The notes below the pieces were generated by a model that was given only the letters and a program-made list of their open reading frames with translations, did not search any database and was not told the origin of the DNA. Of a stretch of DNA of 64,000 bases, positions 37,792-48,800 are shown piece by piece (position 1 is the first letter of the stretch; each line of letters starts with the position of its first letter). Origin of the DNA: Isoetes taiwanensis (taxonomy: Eukaryota; Streptophyta; Lycopodiopsida; Isoetales; Isoetaceae); assembly GCA_021234155.1 (NCBI GenBank), contig JAJEKV010000066.1, positions 4,304,537 to 4,368,536 on the forward strand. The letters are read 5' to 3'. Position numbers and translations under genes: made by a program.

Positions 37792-38980
37792 CTCATGGTG
37801 AGGCACCCAAGGAAGACTGGTGCAGATATGGATGGTGATGGAGAGCCTAGCCACGCTGAAGATATGCCTTTGGGCACGGTTGGTTGGCGGCAGCTTGGCC
37901 AGCCGGCAGCGGCACCTCTAGGCAACTATCAGACCCTATCTTCGGGTTGGAGACGCCCTCCTTCCCCTTTATGTGAAAGAAACCCCTTGAGGTATTTCTA
38001 AACTCATTTGATGATTATTTTAGGAATCATGCTCTAGAGGTATGACTAAGTTGGAATTGTTCAAGCTTTCTTTATCGATGACCTTGCTACTAAATGGTTT
38101 AACACTCAAAGAAAGATTTATGGTGTTCACACATTTGAAGAGATGAGGCGCATTCATTGATAGGTTTGGCTAATCTGTGACTCTGAAACTTTGCTTCAAA
38201 GCGCATTCTCTTTCTATTAGAAGTGATGAAAGCATAGAAGCTTATGTTGATAGATTTGGAGAGCATGTGATAAAGTGTGAGTCAAAGGGTGTTGATAATC
38301 CTCCTTTGCATTTGATTCTTGCTTTCTTGCATGGTTTGAAGTTCGTGACCTCCTATTTACAAGAAGTTAATGAAGGTACATCAACAACAACGCGTTTTTG
38401 AGACATTACCAAGGGTATTTTCCAAAGCAATTGAGATCGGCGGTGCTAAGGGCTGCATTTTCTACTTTTGAGCACGTTGATCTTGATTATTTCAATGATT
38501 TAGAGACTAACTATGAACCCGGTGTGTACTGATGAAGAAGAAAAATTCTTTTGAAGAAGATATGAGAGAAGAGATTTCTAAGTTGCAAGCTACTAAACCT
38601 CAAAATTGCAAGCCCCGAACATGCCGGGCTGCAGAGACACTTATGGAGGTTACCAAGCAACTCTCTCGAGCTCAAGAAGGCTCCAAGACCAGGAGATGAG
38701 GCATCTGGACTTCAAGTCTTCAGATTCTACACAAAGTAGAAAGCATTGTACCCCTCTTGTAAGAAGCCGTGCCATTGAAAAGTAATTCTTTGGTCCAAGC
38801 CTTGCCCTAGATGATAAAAGGGCCACCAGTAAGGAGTGCCCCTGTTTGTTCATATTGTAAAAAAACAGGCCATTATATGAAGGCGGGTGCAAGATCAAAA
38901 GAGTATATGTTGAAAGATAAAGGTAAGATGTAGATGCATCCTCTTCTCATCTTGTTTCTCGATTACAGATAGAAGGAGGT
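37792..38980 (+). pseudogene. Gypsy gag remnant
   Basis: An ATG 56 bp after the LTR opens a Gly/Pro-rich N-terminus. From about 37995, FDDYFRNHALE begins the capsid-type retrotransposon gag region. ESIEAYVDRFGEHVIKCESK (about 38230) matches the conserved gag block. At 38845-38893 a CCHC knuckle CSYCKKTGHYMKA is followed by a displaced last Cys, as if two bases had been inserted. Several stops and frameshifts break the gene. Confidence 0.75.
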
Positions 38981-39334
38981 GATGAACGGGAAGAAGAAGA
39001 AGAGGTCTTGGCGGGGTACTCCCTATAGCCTAAGATCCGGACCTCGGCCAAGCCAACATGCCTAGAAATAGCATAGCTCCTCTGCCCTCCGTGGTTCTGA
39101 GCAGTTTCACCTCAAAATGACGAGCTGCTTGTGTTAGGTGAAGTTGACCGTGTGTTGAAGTCTACTAGAGTCACCCTAGATGTTTTGACCTTGTTAAGAA
39201 TAGCACCTTTCTATAGAGAGCGTGTCAAAACACTTATAGAGGAGAATTGAGAACTCCATCCACAACATCTCTAGAGTTGGGAAAGACCACGGTATATTCT
39301 CATGTGAAGCCAAGTCGAAGGTAAAACACTCTCT

Positions 39335-39625
39335 AAAGTCATCTTGGATGGAGGCTGTATAAATATCATGCCTTTACATATTATGGACTCTTTAGAGTTA
39401 AAAAATCACTGCAAAGACCAATTATTCAAATCTTTTGCTAATGAGAGTGTACAACCAAAGGAGTCATTAATGATGTCTTGGCCGGATGTAGGGGGCATCA
39501 AGATGACCACGGACTTTGTTGTGTACAGTTTCCTTTCAGTTGGCGCCTATGACCTTCTTTTGGGTAGAAAATGGCTCAAGGTGGTTTCTGCAAAGCAGTT
39601 TGGGGAGGAGGTAAATGCACAATAG
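39335..39625 (+). pseudogene. Gypsy aspartic protease (retropepsin) domain
   Basis: VILDGGCINIMP (about 39338-39373) corresponds to the retropepsin active-site strand, with DGG in place of the usual D(S/T)G. The second conserved block, YDLLLGRKWL, is at about 39548-39577. The frame is open for about 93 residues. The domain would process the gag-pol polyprotein. Flanking frames are broken. Confidence 0.75.
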
Positions 39626-40349
39626 GATGGTAAGCAAGAAGTCACACTCTACAACCCGGGAAGGTAAACTCCAAGAAGAATTTGCCTTTTAATTGATGAT
39701 GCACTAATCTATAAAGATGTAGGGTGTGTACAACATCTATGTAGATCCCCTTTTGGAAGAAGAAGAGCAAAAACTTGATGAGCATACTCATACATTGTTC
39801 TTTGATGGCGGTTAGCGAGGAAGTTGAGCCTAGCTTTGTCTTTGCTGCCATCATTAAAAAGCCAGGCTTTGGCGGTGTAAAAGCGACAAGAATTCACAAA
39901 AATATAACCTCTAATGAGGCAGTATCAAGCTTTGATTAGGGTCTCGGGAAGCTTACATGATGGGAATCAAGAAGATATAAAGGAGACTCGGCTACCGTGT
40001 GCAATCAAGTCCAAGAGGTATACCAAACCAAGCATTCAAGGTTTAGTACAACTTAAAAGAAGAGGTTTTGGGACTATTAGACAAATTTGAGGCTGGACTA
40101 TAGAGCATATCCTAGGCATTTGAATAGTGAAGTAAACAAGGCTAGCTAAAGGTACCATAACGGATTTTTAGTCGGAAGGAGCCTTCAAAGAAGAAGATTT
40201 GAACCTCTCTCAGAGACTTGTCCAATTCTAACTATAGGGATAGAGGAGGCAAGCAGAGCAAAGTCATTTGTATCCAAAAGAATGGCCAAACTAGAATTTG
40301 AAAGTTGGTCCAAAAGCTCCCGAGCCTTGCTTTTTAACTCATTTCCTAT

Positions 40350-41720
40350 GTTGTGTCAAGAATTCTCGTGATGTCTTTGCTTGGGATTACTCAACTAAAA
40401 GGAATTCCCCCCTCTAAAGCAAAATTTGAAATAAAAGTAAAAGATGGCTCTGATCCTGTTCAACAGAAATTAAGGAGGATAAATTCTGTCTTGCTGCCAC
40501 TTATCTATGAAGAATTAAAAACTATGGAGAGTTCTAAGCTGACATGTGAGACATTGGAACACGAGTGGTTGTCTTGCATCGTGCGATCAAGAAGAGAAGT
40601 GGCCAACTTAGAATTTGTATTGATTATAGAGATATCAATAAGGTTACAATCAAAAGACTGCTATCCCCTACCGTTTTTCTAGAAGAAGTTTTGCATACCA
40701 TGAGTGGAAAAGAAGTCTATTCTCTTATGGATGGCTTCTCCGGTTTCAACCAAATAGAAGTTGATCCTTTATCACGACCAAAAACCGCCTTCATTACACC
40801 TTTGGGGAACTTATATGATGCTAAGAATGCCATTTGGCTTGAAAAATGCCCCCCGCAACCTTCGGAGGGCAATGAACAATATTTTTGAGTCATTATCTCC
40901 CCAAGATTTCGTATTTTTTTCGGATGATTTGACTCGCCACCTCTTTGGAAGATCATCTCAAAACAATCTCTAATATGTTTTCTTTGTGCGAGATCCAAAT
41001 GGTGTGAACTTAAATCCAAAGAAGTGTTTGTTTTTGACAAAGGTGTGTTTGTTAGGGCCATCGGGATATCAGAGGAAGGAGTTGATTGTGGCAGACAAGT
41101 CGACAAGTAGTTCTCGACCTCCGGTACCTAAAACATTGAAGCAGATCAAAGGTTTTGTTGGTACACTTCAAGGCTTGAGGATCTACATCCCAAACTTCTC
41201 TCACATTTTGAGACCTATCACCAAGCTCACCAAAGTAGGGTATGTATCTAAAAATACAAGTCAAAAAGTTCTAGTTGAGTGGAATGAAGATTGCCAAAGG
41301 GCATTTGAATTGATCAAAGAAGAGCTCAAAGAAGAAGGTAACATACCGGCCCCTAAACCAAATGAAGATTTCCAAGTTTATATAACTTTACATCATTTCT
41401 TTGTAGGATTAGCCTTATTTCGTAACAAAAGGGTACTAAATTATGCAGAAAGCGTTGGTGTTCCACGAGAGGTGAATTACCCAGTCCTAGAGAAGTTCCG
41501 CTGCTGTCCTAATATTTTTGACCACTAAATTTCCCCATCTTCGATGCAAGTTCCAAAGATTCAAGTCTATATGAAGGTCAATCCTCTTCCAATGTTGTAT
41601 GGTAAACAAGCCACGAAGACCAAGTTCTATAAGTGGGCTGCCATGCTTCAAGACTTTGCCATTGAAGTCCATCTTGTCAAAAGAGAAAAGGATCCAGAGT
41701 AGTTTCATACCCTATGCCTT
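40350..41720 (+). pseudogene. Gypsy reverse transcriptase and RNase H
   Basis: GQLRICIDYRDINKVTIK (about 40598) and VYSLMDGFSGFNQIEVD (about 40713-40763) are the first RT blocks. MPFGLKNAPRNLRRAMNNIF (about 40830-40890) follows after a frame change. FVFFSDDL (about 40908) stands where the catalytic YxDD would be; the first Tyr is lost. LKQIKGFVGTLQGLRIYIPN (41138 on) is the connection. WNEDCQRAFELIKEEL (41281 on) and REVNYPVLEK are RNase H-side motifs. Frames shift near 40680, 40800 and 40975. Confidence 0.85.
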
Positions 41721-41984
41721 CTACAAATATGATTTGACCTCCCAAGAGGATCAAAACGTAAGAAGAGGTATGTCATTTAGTTGGAGAAACCAGGTCTTGG
41801 ATGCAACCCATTGTCAATTATCTAAGACATCAAGAGATCCCCTCGCCACATTTTCACCATCCGAGAAAGTTAAGTTTAGAAGAAGATGTCTAACATATGT
41901 CTTTGGTTGAGGACATTTTATGTAGGAAGATGCCTTCAGATTTTGTTGAGGTGCTTGGTCTGAAGAAGAACAGTACAAGCTCTA

Positions 41985-43050
41985 AGACATGCTCATGACC
42001 TCTCATTGTGGTGGACATTATTCTATGGATGCTACAACCAAGAAAAATTCTAAGTTCGGATACTATTGGCCTACACTTCATCATGATGTCAAAAGGTATG
42101 TGCAGTTGTTACATTTGTCAAAAGCATGCCAACAAACGCTGAAGGTACCTCCCCTTTCACCTATTGTGGCCCCCCCGGCCCATTTACAGTTTGGGGATTA
42201 GATTTTGTTGGTCCTATACATCCATCTTCCTCTCGCCAAACATGAATACATCCTAGTTGCTCTGCACTTCTTCACTAAATGGGCTGAAGCAACTCCATTG
42301 ACAAGTGCAAATGCGAGATACCACGCCAAGTTTCCTACTGCCTAATATATGTGCTAGGTTTGGAGTACCATTGAAGATTGTTTTCGACAGAGGAACGCCT
42401 TTTTGTGAATGAAGTAATAGACAAGCTTACCCAATTGCTTGAGATAAGACATACAAAAAGTTCTCGCTTACTACCCTCGTGGAAATGGCCGTGAGAATCC
42501 ACCAATAAGACTCGGATATCCATTATGAAGAAGACAAGAGATAGGTTTCCAAGAAGCTGGCATACAAAGTTGATCTATGCCCCTCGGTCCCTACGTAACC
42601 ACTTATAAAGTGGCTATAAAAACACTCCCGCCTCTATTGTATATGGTACTAGCGTCATTCTACCCTTTTGAGTTGCGGTACTTTCGCCAAGGATGATGCA
42701 AATACAAGTCAAAAGTGAAGAGGATGATATCTGGTGCGGTCGGCAGCCAGATGCTAGCCCTTGAGGAACTCGTGAGATAAGACTCTACTGGTGATAACAG
42801 GATCACAAGATGAAAATCAAGAAGAAATTTGACAAACAAGCAAAGAGAAGTCAACTATCGGTTGGTGATTTGGTGCTTAAGTTAGCTAAAAACGAGATCC
42901 CCCTCTAGGTAAGTTTTACGCAAATTGGGAAGGTCCATTTGTCATTTCTTCACATCTTTGGAGTAAACTCATATTACTTACAAGAGTTAGAGTCTGAGAG
43001 GATTTTGCCAAATCCTCTCAATGCACAGCACTTGAAAGCTTATTGGATCT
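41985..43050 (+). pseudogene. Gypsy integrase and C-terminal tail
   Basis: CGGHYSMDATTKK...FGYYWPTLHHDVKRYV (42007-42105) is the zinc-binding and linker region preceding the integrase core. EYILVALHFFTKWAEATPL (about 42245-42300), an FDRGTPFVNEV-type block (about 42385) and a YPRGNG block (about 42475) are catalytic-core motifs. KFDKQAKRSQLSVGDLVLK (about 42826) and GKFYANWEGPFVI (about 42908) are the C-terminal DNA-binding end. The gene ends near 43050 in TAA or TAG. No chromodomain is evident. Confidence 0.85.
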
Positions 43051-43055
43051 AAACT

Positions 43056-44121
43056 AGCTAATGCTAGTTAGTATAGTTGTAGGTAGTCTAAAAAAGGTTG
43101 AAGTAGTTGAAATCGTTCTAGATATGATTTGCTAACACTATGGGGAGAAAACAATAAAAAGAAGAAAAGCTGAAAAGAAAAAGTATGTGTTTTGATCTTT
43201 AACATTGTCATTTGCAGGTTCATTAGTTGTTCTGTTTAAAGCCAGCCAGAAAAACCATTGCCTCCTAAAGTTGTGCTCACATGCAGGAACTCAAAATCAT
43301 CATGAACAGTTTGCTGAACATCTCGTGATGAATACCAGGATTGAAGTACTAATCTAAGTCATCATGTCATTTGCAGGACCATCCTAGTCTTCCATACCAT
43401 TCATTTTTCATTTATTGGCCTCCCATTCATATAAGCCTTGCTCATACTTTTATTCATCACCTACAGGCTGCTATTCATCCCTGTGCATCATAAAAAGCAG
43501 TCTCCTAACTCTCTATTTCATGTTATTTGCAGGATCATCCTTTACCCACTAGCCAGCTTTATACCACTGCCATTTTTTCTTTTGGGCAAATTTGCAGGAC
43601 CATTACATCTTCTAGAATGTGTCTGCACCCTTCCATAACATTCTAGCTTCATCCAAGACTCCTACAAGAATGGGTAGCTGAAATCCTAAAAGTATCAAGT
43701 TTTATTCACAAGATCACTGAAGCAGATTTTGGACGTTCCCCCCAAGTTTCAACACTTATGGGAAGTCAAAAGAACATGGTAGCAGACCCTACAAGTTACA
43801 AAGGTTCAAAAGTTGCTGCTGTGTTCAAAGTTGCAGAATTCATCACCAAAAATGTGAAGTACACATAGTTCTATCCAGTTTCCTATTCTGGCACCATTTT
43901 CCATTCATGAAGACCTCAAGAAAACCTTATATTATCTCAGGAACAGGATATGCATTGATTTGGCATTCACTCTCATATATTTGCACTTTTCAGATGCTTT
44001 TATGCTGCATTCTAAGAAGCTCTGATATTTCAGAACAGGATAATTCAGATCCAGATGTCAGGAGAAGTTTTTAACAGGTTTCAAGGCTGGGGGACCAGCC
44101 ATTTTTTCTTTTGGGCAAAGA
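43056..44121 (+). other. Non-coding 3' interior of the gypsy element with TTTGCAGGACCAT repeats
   Basis: About 1.07 kb between integrase and 3' LTR with no intact ORF of interest. The phrase (C/A)ATTTGCAGG(A/T)(C/T)CAT recurs at about 43210, 43372, 43527 and 43589. Repeated acceptor-like TTTGCAG words in this position are unusual. Confidence 0.6.
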
Positions 44122-44305
44122 TGTTGCCCCTTGAAGTGGCAACATGAAGAAGAGATGAAGATATGAAGAAAATTCTAAGTATTGGAGGAGCTATTAAGGA
44201 AAAGTATCAGGCTGGAAGAGAATCTAGGCCAGGTGAGTACCCCTGCCAAATCCTCTAGCCAAAACTAGCCATCCTTGATTTTTCCCAAATTTTTTGAGCC
44301 TATCT

Positions 44306-44627
44306 GGGTGAAAGCATGCTACGGTGTACCACTTTTGGAACCCTCAAAAGTACCTTCACTAGGTACTTTTAAAACTGGTACTTTTTGTTTTTTCTTCCCA
44401 TTAAAATCAATTCAAAACTTTTGAATTGAAGGTCAATAACATGTCAATCTATAGTATTAGAGGATAACAATACTATTAGAGACTAGAATTAATGAATCAA
44501 TTCTCAAACTTATTGTTTATTGAGACATTTATGCAAGTTCCCAGTACCCACTGCTGGGTACTTTTTCGGGTAGTTTTGCACTCCCTAAAAAGAACTTTAG
44601 ATGGTACACCCTAGCATGCTTTCACCC
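44306..44627. mobile_element. 322-bp MITE, TIR GGGTGAAAGCATGCTA, target duplication ATCT
   Basis: The left end GGGTGAAAGCATGCTA and right end TAGCATGCTTTCACCC are perfect 16-bp inverted repeats. ATCT flanks both sides (44302-44305, 44628-44631), and the intact 5' LTR of the host element shows the empty site with one ATCT. It has no coding capacity. An internal AGTACCCA/TGGGTACT inverted repeat lies near the right end. A 4-bp duplication excludes Tc1/Mariner, PIF/Harbinger, hAT, Mutator and CACTA habits. Confidence 0.95.
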
Positions 44628-45471
44628 ATCTCCTATTTTTTTCTTGAATTTCCCCTATCGCTAGCCAAATATGCTTCTAAAGATGCCTAAAAATCCAAAA
44701 ATGCCAAAAAATCTATACCTTTGCCAAGTGGCATCCTAGCCATCATCCTAAAGTGCCAAAAATGTCAAAAAGTCAAGTGAAAGTCAAAATGGAAAGCCAA
44801 AAGGCACACTTTCTAAAAAAATACCCTTGCCACGTCATCAAGAGTCAAAATGCCACCTAGGATGGCCACCTTGTTCAAAAAATGCTTTGTCATCCAACTT
44901 TGGTTATATCTTTGCCACTTGGGCCAAAATCATGCCACCTCATCAAAAATATCAAGGGGCATTTAAAATCTCGAAAATTCACTTAGGCAAAAAGCCATGT
45001 TTGACTTTGCCACATCATCCTTCACTATGCCAAGTCATCATTTCATCATGTCACCATCCATTGCCCAGTCACCATTGATTCACCTTTTTAGCCAGAAAAA
45101 AAATCAAAGTGCCATTTTTCAAAATTTGACCACATCATCTTGTAGCCCCAATGAAAATATGCCACCCTACACAAAAAACTTCAAAAAGACCCTATATAGA
45201 CCTTTAAATTCCACTTCTTGGGAATCGTGTCCCTTTGAAAAAAATATAAAAAAAATTGTCCTATTCTACCCCCTAGATTCCTTTCCGGTAATCACCCCCC
45301 TCCACGTGGCTCAGGCGTGTGGGGTGGTGGAGGTACCCGATCCCACGTGGGCAAGACACGTCAATTTAAAAGTTTGCGTGGATTGGGCTATATATCCCCG
45401 GGTGACTTTTTCGATTTTGGCACGTGGGATATATCCATTGAAGAAAATTTGCCAAGATCCATTAGGGTTCT

Positions 45472-45729
45472 ATGAGTCTCGGCCTCCGCGACAATTTGAG
45501 TGATGCAGAAGCGGTTCCTTTGATCATAACCGGCTTACGGAACCAATCGAATCATGAAGAAGATGCTGAATTAATAGAGATCATGCCAAGAACAGTATTG
45601 CCTATTTTTGGGAAAAAAGAGTTCGTAGCCATATGCGAGACAAATTGGAGCTCTAACTACCCGATTAATGTGTCTATAAAGACGATCCGAAAGCCGTATT
45701 CTATAGGAGGAGAGGAGATTTTTGATTAG
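45472..45729 (+). CDS. 85-aa ORF inside the gypsy 3' LTR, unknown
   Basis: An ATG-initiated frame of 85 residues with ordinary protein composition (…LPIFGKKEFVAICETNW…). The corresponding part of the 5' LTR (about 36860-37115) is broken by small indels. LTRs do not usually encode protein. It could be a captured host fragment or chance. I do not recognise it. Confidence 0.25.
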   Translation: MSLGLRDNLSDAEAVPLIITGLRNQSNHEEDAELIEIMPRTVLPIFGKKEFVAICETNWSSNYPINVSIKTIRKPYSIGGEEIFD

Positions 45730-46365
45730 AAACCCGCCCTTGTTCTTGAAAGCCAAGATTCGGAAGTTCTCGATACAAATTCTATTTTTGAGTGATCGAA
45801 TGGATTACCCGGACAGGTGTATTATGTTCCTAAGATAATCTGAGAAAAGTTTTCTTGAGCAATTCATGGTGTTTCCCCTTTCTTCAATCGATTTCTGAGT
45901 TTTTTTTTTCAAAAAAATTAGGGTTCTCCCATTTTTTACGTGTCAGTCCATTTCTGGCGAACTTTGCCACGAATTCCCCATCAATCTTTATCAACAAATG
46001 AGTTGAAATCAATTCAAGTTATCTGATATTATCTAGATTTAGCTAAATTGATAGCTATTCTGCCAGAATTTGTTCAAAAAATTCATCTGCATTCAAAGGA
46101 AGTTTGTCTGCATCCCCAAGTTTTTTCTTCAATCATCTTCACTACTTTGTTGCAGAAAAAAATCCCAGTCATACACCTGCATTCACATATCACCTCATTT
46201 CCTCACATTTGCACCTCTTTTCTCATCTTTTCACATCCCCTCACCACATCTTTGGCTCTCTGCACCCTAAACACAGAATTTGGCAAGTATCTTTTAGGAA
46301 ATCCCACAATTTAGAGATTTGTGCATCACAGTTTTTGCAAGGATTCTGTGAAAGACAACACCATC

Positions 46366-46535
46366 TAGGCCGTCGATCTTGCACGTTCGACGGCCAACGC
46401 AACGACACCTCAATCTCTACCAACAAGGGGGCTGCTTGGGGTATTCCAAGGTGGCGCCATCTTGGCCATCGATCTCAAATCTGGACGGCCCACGTGCTGC
46501 CACCCAAATCTCTACTAACAAGGGGGCAGCTTGTA
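46366..46535. repeat. Two tandem copies of an 85-bp unit with a GGCCGTCGA hairpin
   Basis: GGCCGTCGA (46368-46376) and TCGACGGCC (46387-46395) form a perfect 9-bp stem with a 10-nt loop. A second, weaker copy (GGCCATCGAT...GGACGGCC) follows about 97 bp later. Each is followed by CTCAATCTCTACCAACAAGG-like or AAATCTCTACTAACAAGG-like sequence and GGGGGC. The first copy was interrupted by the gypsy insertion at its CCATC. Confidence 0.7.
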
Positions 46536-47025
46536 TAAGTGTATCTCTATATTAGATATATATAGTTAGAGTAGCATATTTTGAGATTTTTTGAAATATG
46601 AATTGAATTTTATGTAGGGAGATGATGATGATAACTGAACAAACTGCCAAGAAGTCCGATAATTATTGTGCGGGCATCTAATTTGAGGTCTTAAGCACGT
46701 TAATATATTGTAAACTCGCCATCAAATTGGGCAGGCACGAAATTTGAGGTCGTTATTTGGTGAATATAATGTATAGTCACCTTCGCCTATTAATCTTGTA
46801 ACGTGCAACTTTCATTTATTTAAGTATATTTGTTGGGTGTGCCTTTCAAATGAGGCTATTAAAATTTTATTTGCACTATAATATTTGTCTTCTTCCACTA
46901 CATTTGGCGTGGGCCCAATTTTGGGGCAATGCCAAATTACATCTTTTGATATAATAAACTCATCCAGTCCCACTTTTTTTTGCTATTTGTAGTGTATGAT
47001 AGACATTACTTATTAATTTGCAAAG
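46536..47025. other. Unassigned AT-rich interval
   Basis: No gene. The phrase AATTTGAGGTC(T/G)T occurs twice about 60 bp apart (46680 and 46741), together with a repeated GGGCAGGCA/GCGGGCATC context, so a short decayed duplication is likely. Confidence 0.4.
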
Positions 47026-48044
47026 TCCACGTATAATGAAACTGTGCTTCATTGTGTACCCCGCATCAATGGCCCATCTACCTGCTCTGATAACTCCAAC
47101 TTTACAAACTTTAGCATCTTTGTTTGGGGGTTAGAGTTATATGTGTTCAATTCTTCCTCCTACAAATTCCAACTTGAACATGCTTTCCTACATTATATTG
47201 TCAGCCATTGACGTCGTTGTACAATAACCTTGCTATATCATGGACGACATTCTCACCAGATGGCTCTACCATATTACTCAGACGCCATGCTACTCAGTGG
47301 CCCATGTTCTTTGGTCTAGATTTGGAGTAGCTTGAGATCCAGATAGCTGATCTTAGTGTGGAACCTCGTTCGTACATTATACATATGTGCACGTCAGACC
47401 TTGATCATCCACTTGCCATACTGCACATATCAATTTTTTATTGTATCATGGACCACATTCTTGTGGCCTTAGCTGGTTCATCCTTACCATGTTACCACTT
47501 TTGAAGGTCTAACACTTGGCATCTAAGTCTAATCTGGTATAGGTATATAATTAGACAATAGATGTTTGATGATATCTTTGCATATGCTCAATTATGGCCC
47601 TAGCCTTTTAGGCTAGATTGTAAGACCTCTCAAATGTCACGCTCAGAAAGAGCGAAAGAGCGGCTATTTTTGTCAAGAATATCATACGGACATTATCATT
47701 TTTCTGTGGGGTCATTTAAGGCTGCGACACCACTTATAACAATTACGGGAATGCTATTTGTGTACATTGATTCTCTAATAATGGTTAAACAAAGTAAAAA
47801 TTAGCAACAAATTATGATGTCGTGCACTTCTCAAACGTGAATGTTGTTTGGGTAAGCAATTTGATTTAGGTTTTCGTTGTTTACTCTGGTGGGGTCCATA
47901 AGGTAAACAACGGAAAGGTGTCCCAAGCATCCTAATAAAATCATCAAACCGTACAAGAAATCTCATTTTGTCACAGCATCAAGTGTGTTGGCAATAGCAA
48001 CCATATGTTCAACCATACCTTTAAGTGTCACATCCCCAAGACAT

Positions 48045-48400
48045 CTCTCAAGTATCGCGTTCAAAAAGAATTGATACTCTCATCAAGATGAACATAATTG
48101 GGTCGTTATACCCTTACAACAATAAAGATCAACATGATTATAATTGGGCCGTTATGCCCCTTACAACAATAAAGATAGATCTCAGAAATATGACTATAAT
48201 TGAGTTGTTATGCCCTTACGACAATAAAGATAAATAGATAGTTGTTATACCCCTTACAACGATAAAGATAACGTCTAAGGGGACCCTAGAGGGGGTCTAT
48301 ACATAATACGACTCTGAGCAATCTCAAACTTGAGACATACAGAGTCTCGAACATACTATAGGACTAGCGTGTTACCACTAGACCAAAAAGTCATGGGGAA
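48045..48400 (-). mobile_element. SINE-like tRNA-derived unit (minus strand)
   Basis: Read on the minus strand, TGGTCTAGTGG (48385-48375) fits a pol III A box and GTTCGAGAC (48352-48344) fits a B box. Downstream of them are four imperfect copies of TTGT(C/T)GTAAGGG(G)(C/T)ATAAC at about 55-bp spacing. The central part (about 48130-48410) is missing from the diverged copy at 60902-62415, which supports a later insertion. The boundaries and the repeat tail are uncertain. The copy in the second duplicon is at about 52512-52865. Confidence 0.4.
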
Positions 48401-48670
48401 TGCATACTTTACCATGACCACATCTAAACCAGCAATAGATAACAAGAAACTAAGTTCACAAAAACACCATGTATTTTTTCATTTTTTTTTTTTTTTGACA
48501 TGGCTTTAACATGACAAATACGTGGATATACCATAAATATACCTAAAAAGTTTGCAGCACACTGGTCCCAAACAGTCTAGAGCCTACCGTGTAACAAAGT
48601 CACCAAACCGTACAAGAAATCTCATTTTGTGCTAGTTAGTGGCAGACTGGGCGAGAATGGAGAACCACAA

Positions 48671-48720
48671 GCTTATAATTTATCCCATTTCATGAATCTG
48701 CTATAGACAGTACGTGGTGG
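48671..48720 (+). promoter_or_regulatory. Candidate BBX core promoter (TATAATTTAT, ACGTGG)
   Basis: TATAATTTATCCC lies about 125 bp upstream of the BBX ATG, and an ACGTGG core at 48712-48717 resembles the ACGT elements bound by plant bZIP factors. The same stretch is identical in copy 2. In the diverged copy it reads CATAATCTAGCCCC (about 62357), so the TATA box is lost there. Confidence 0.4.
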
Positions 48721-48800
48721 AGCGCAGAGGTCCGAATTCTACAAAGATAGCGAGCCTTCAGAACTCTCATTTACTCCTCAAGAGCAAATCCACTGCAAAG

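Larger units (their letters stand above)
35843..46360 (+). mobile_element. Ty3/gypsy LTR retrotransposon with CCATC target duplication
   Basis: The LTRs begin TGTTGCC and end GACAACA, an inverted terminal TGTTG/CAACA. The 5-bp duplication CCATC lies at 35838-35842 and 46361-46365. Between the LTRs the order is gag, retropepsin, RT, RNase H, integrase, which is Ty3/gypsy order. The sequence after the 5' LTR (TTTTGGAGGTCC...) is a weak match to a primer site. All genes are interrupted. A MITE lies inside the 3' LTR. Total length is about 10.5 kb. Confidence 0.93.
44122..46360 (+). repeat. 3' LTR of the gypsy element, interrupted by a MITE
   Basis: Begins TGTTGCCCC and ends GACAACA, followed by CCATC. 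The extra length over the 5' LTR is explained by the MITE at 44306-44627. The junction GCCTATCT/CCTATTTTT is uninterrupted in the 5' LTR, which gives the empty site. Confidence 0.93.

Noticed and set aside
48714-48800. N-terminal extension of the BBX protein
   Set aside because: It would need a GTG start; the ATG at 48801 sits directly before the B-box as in relatives.
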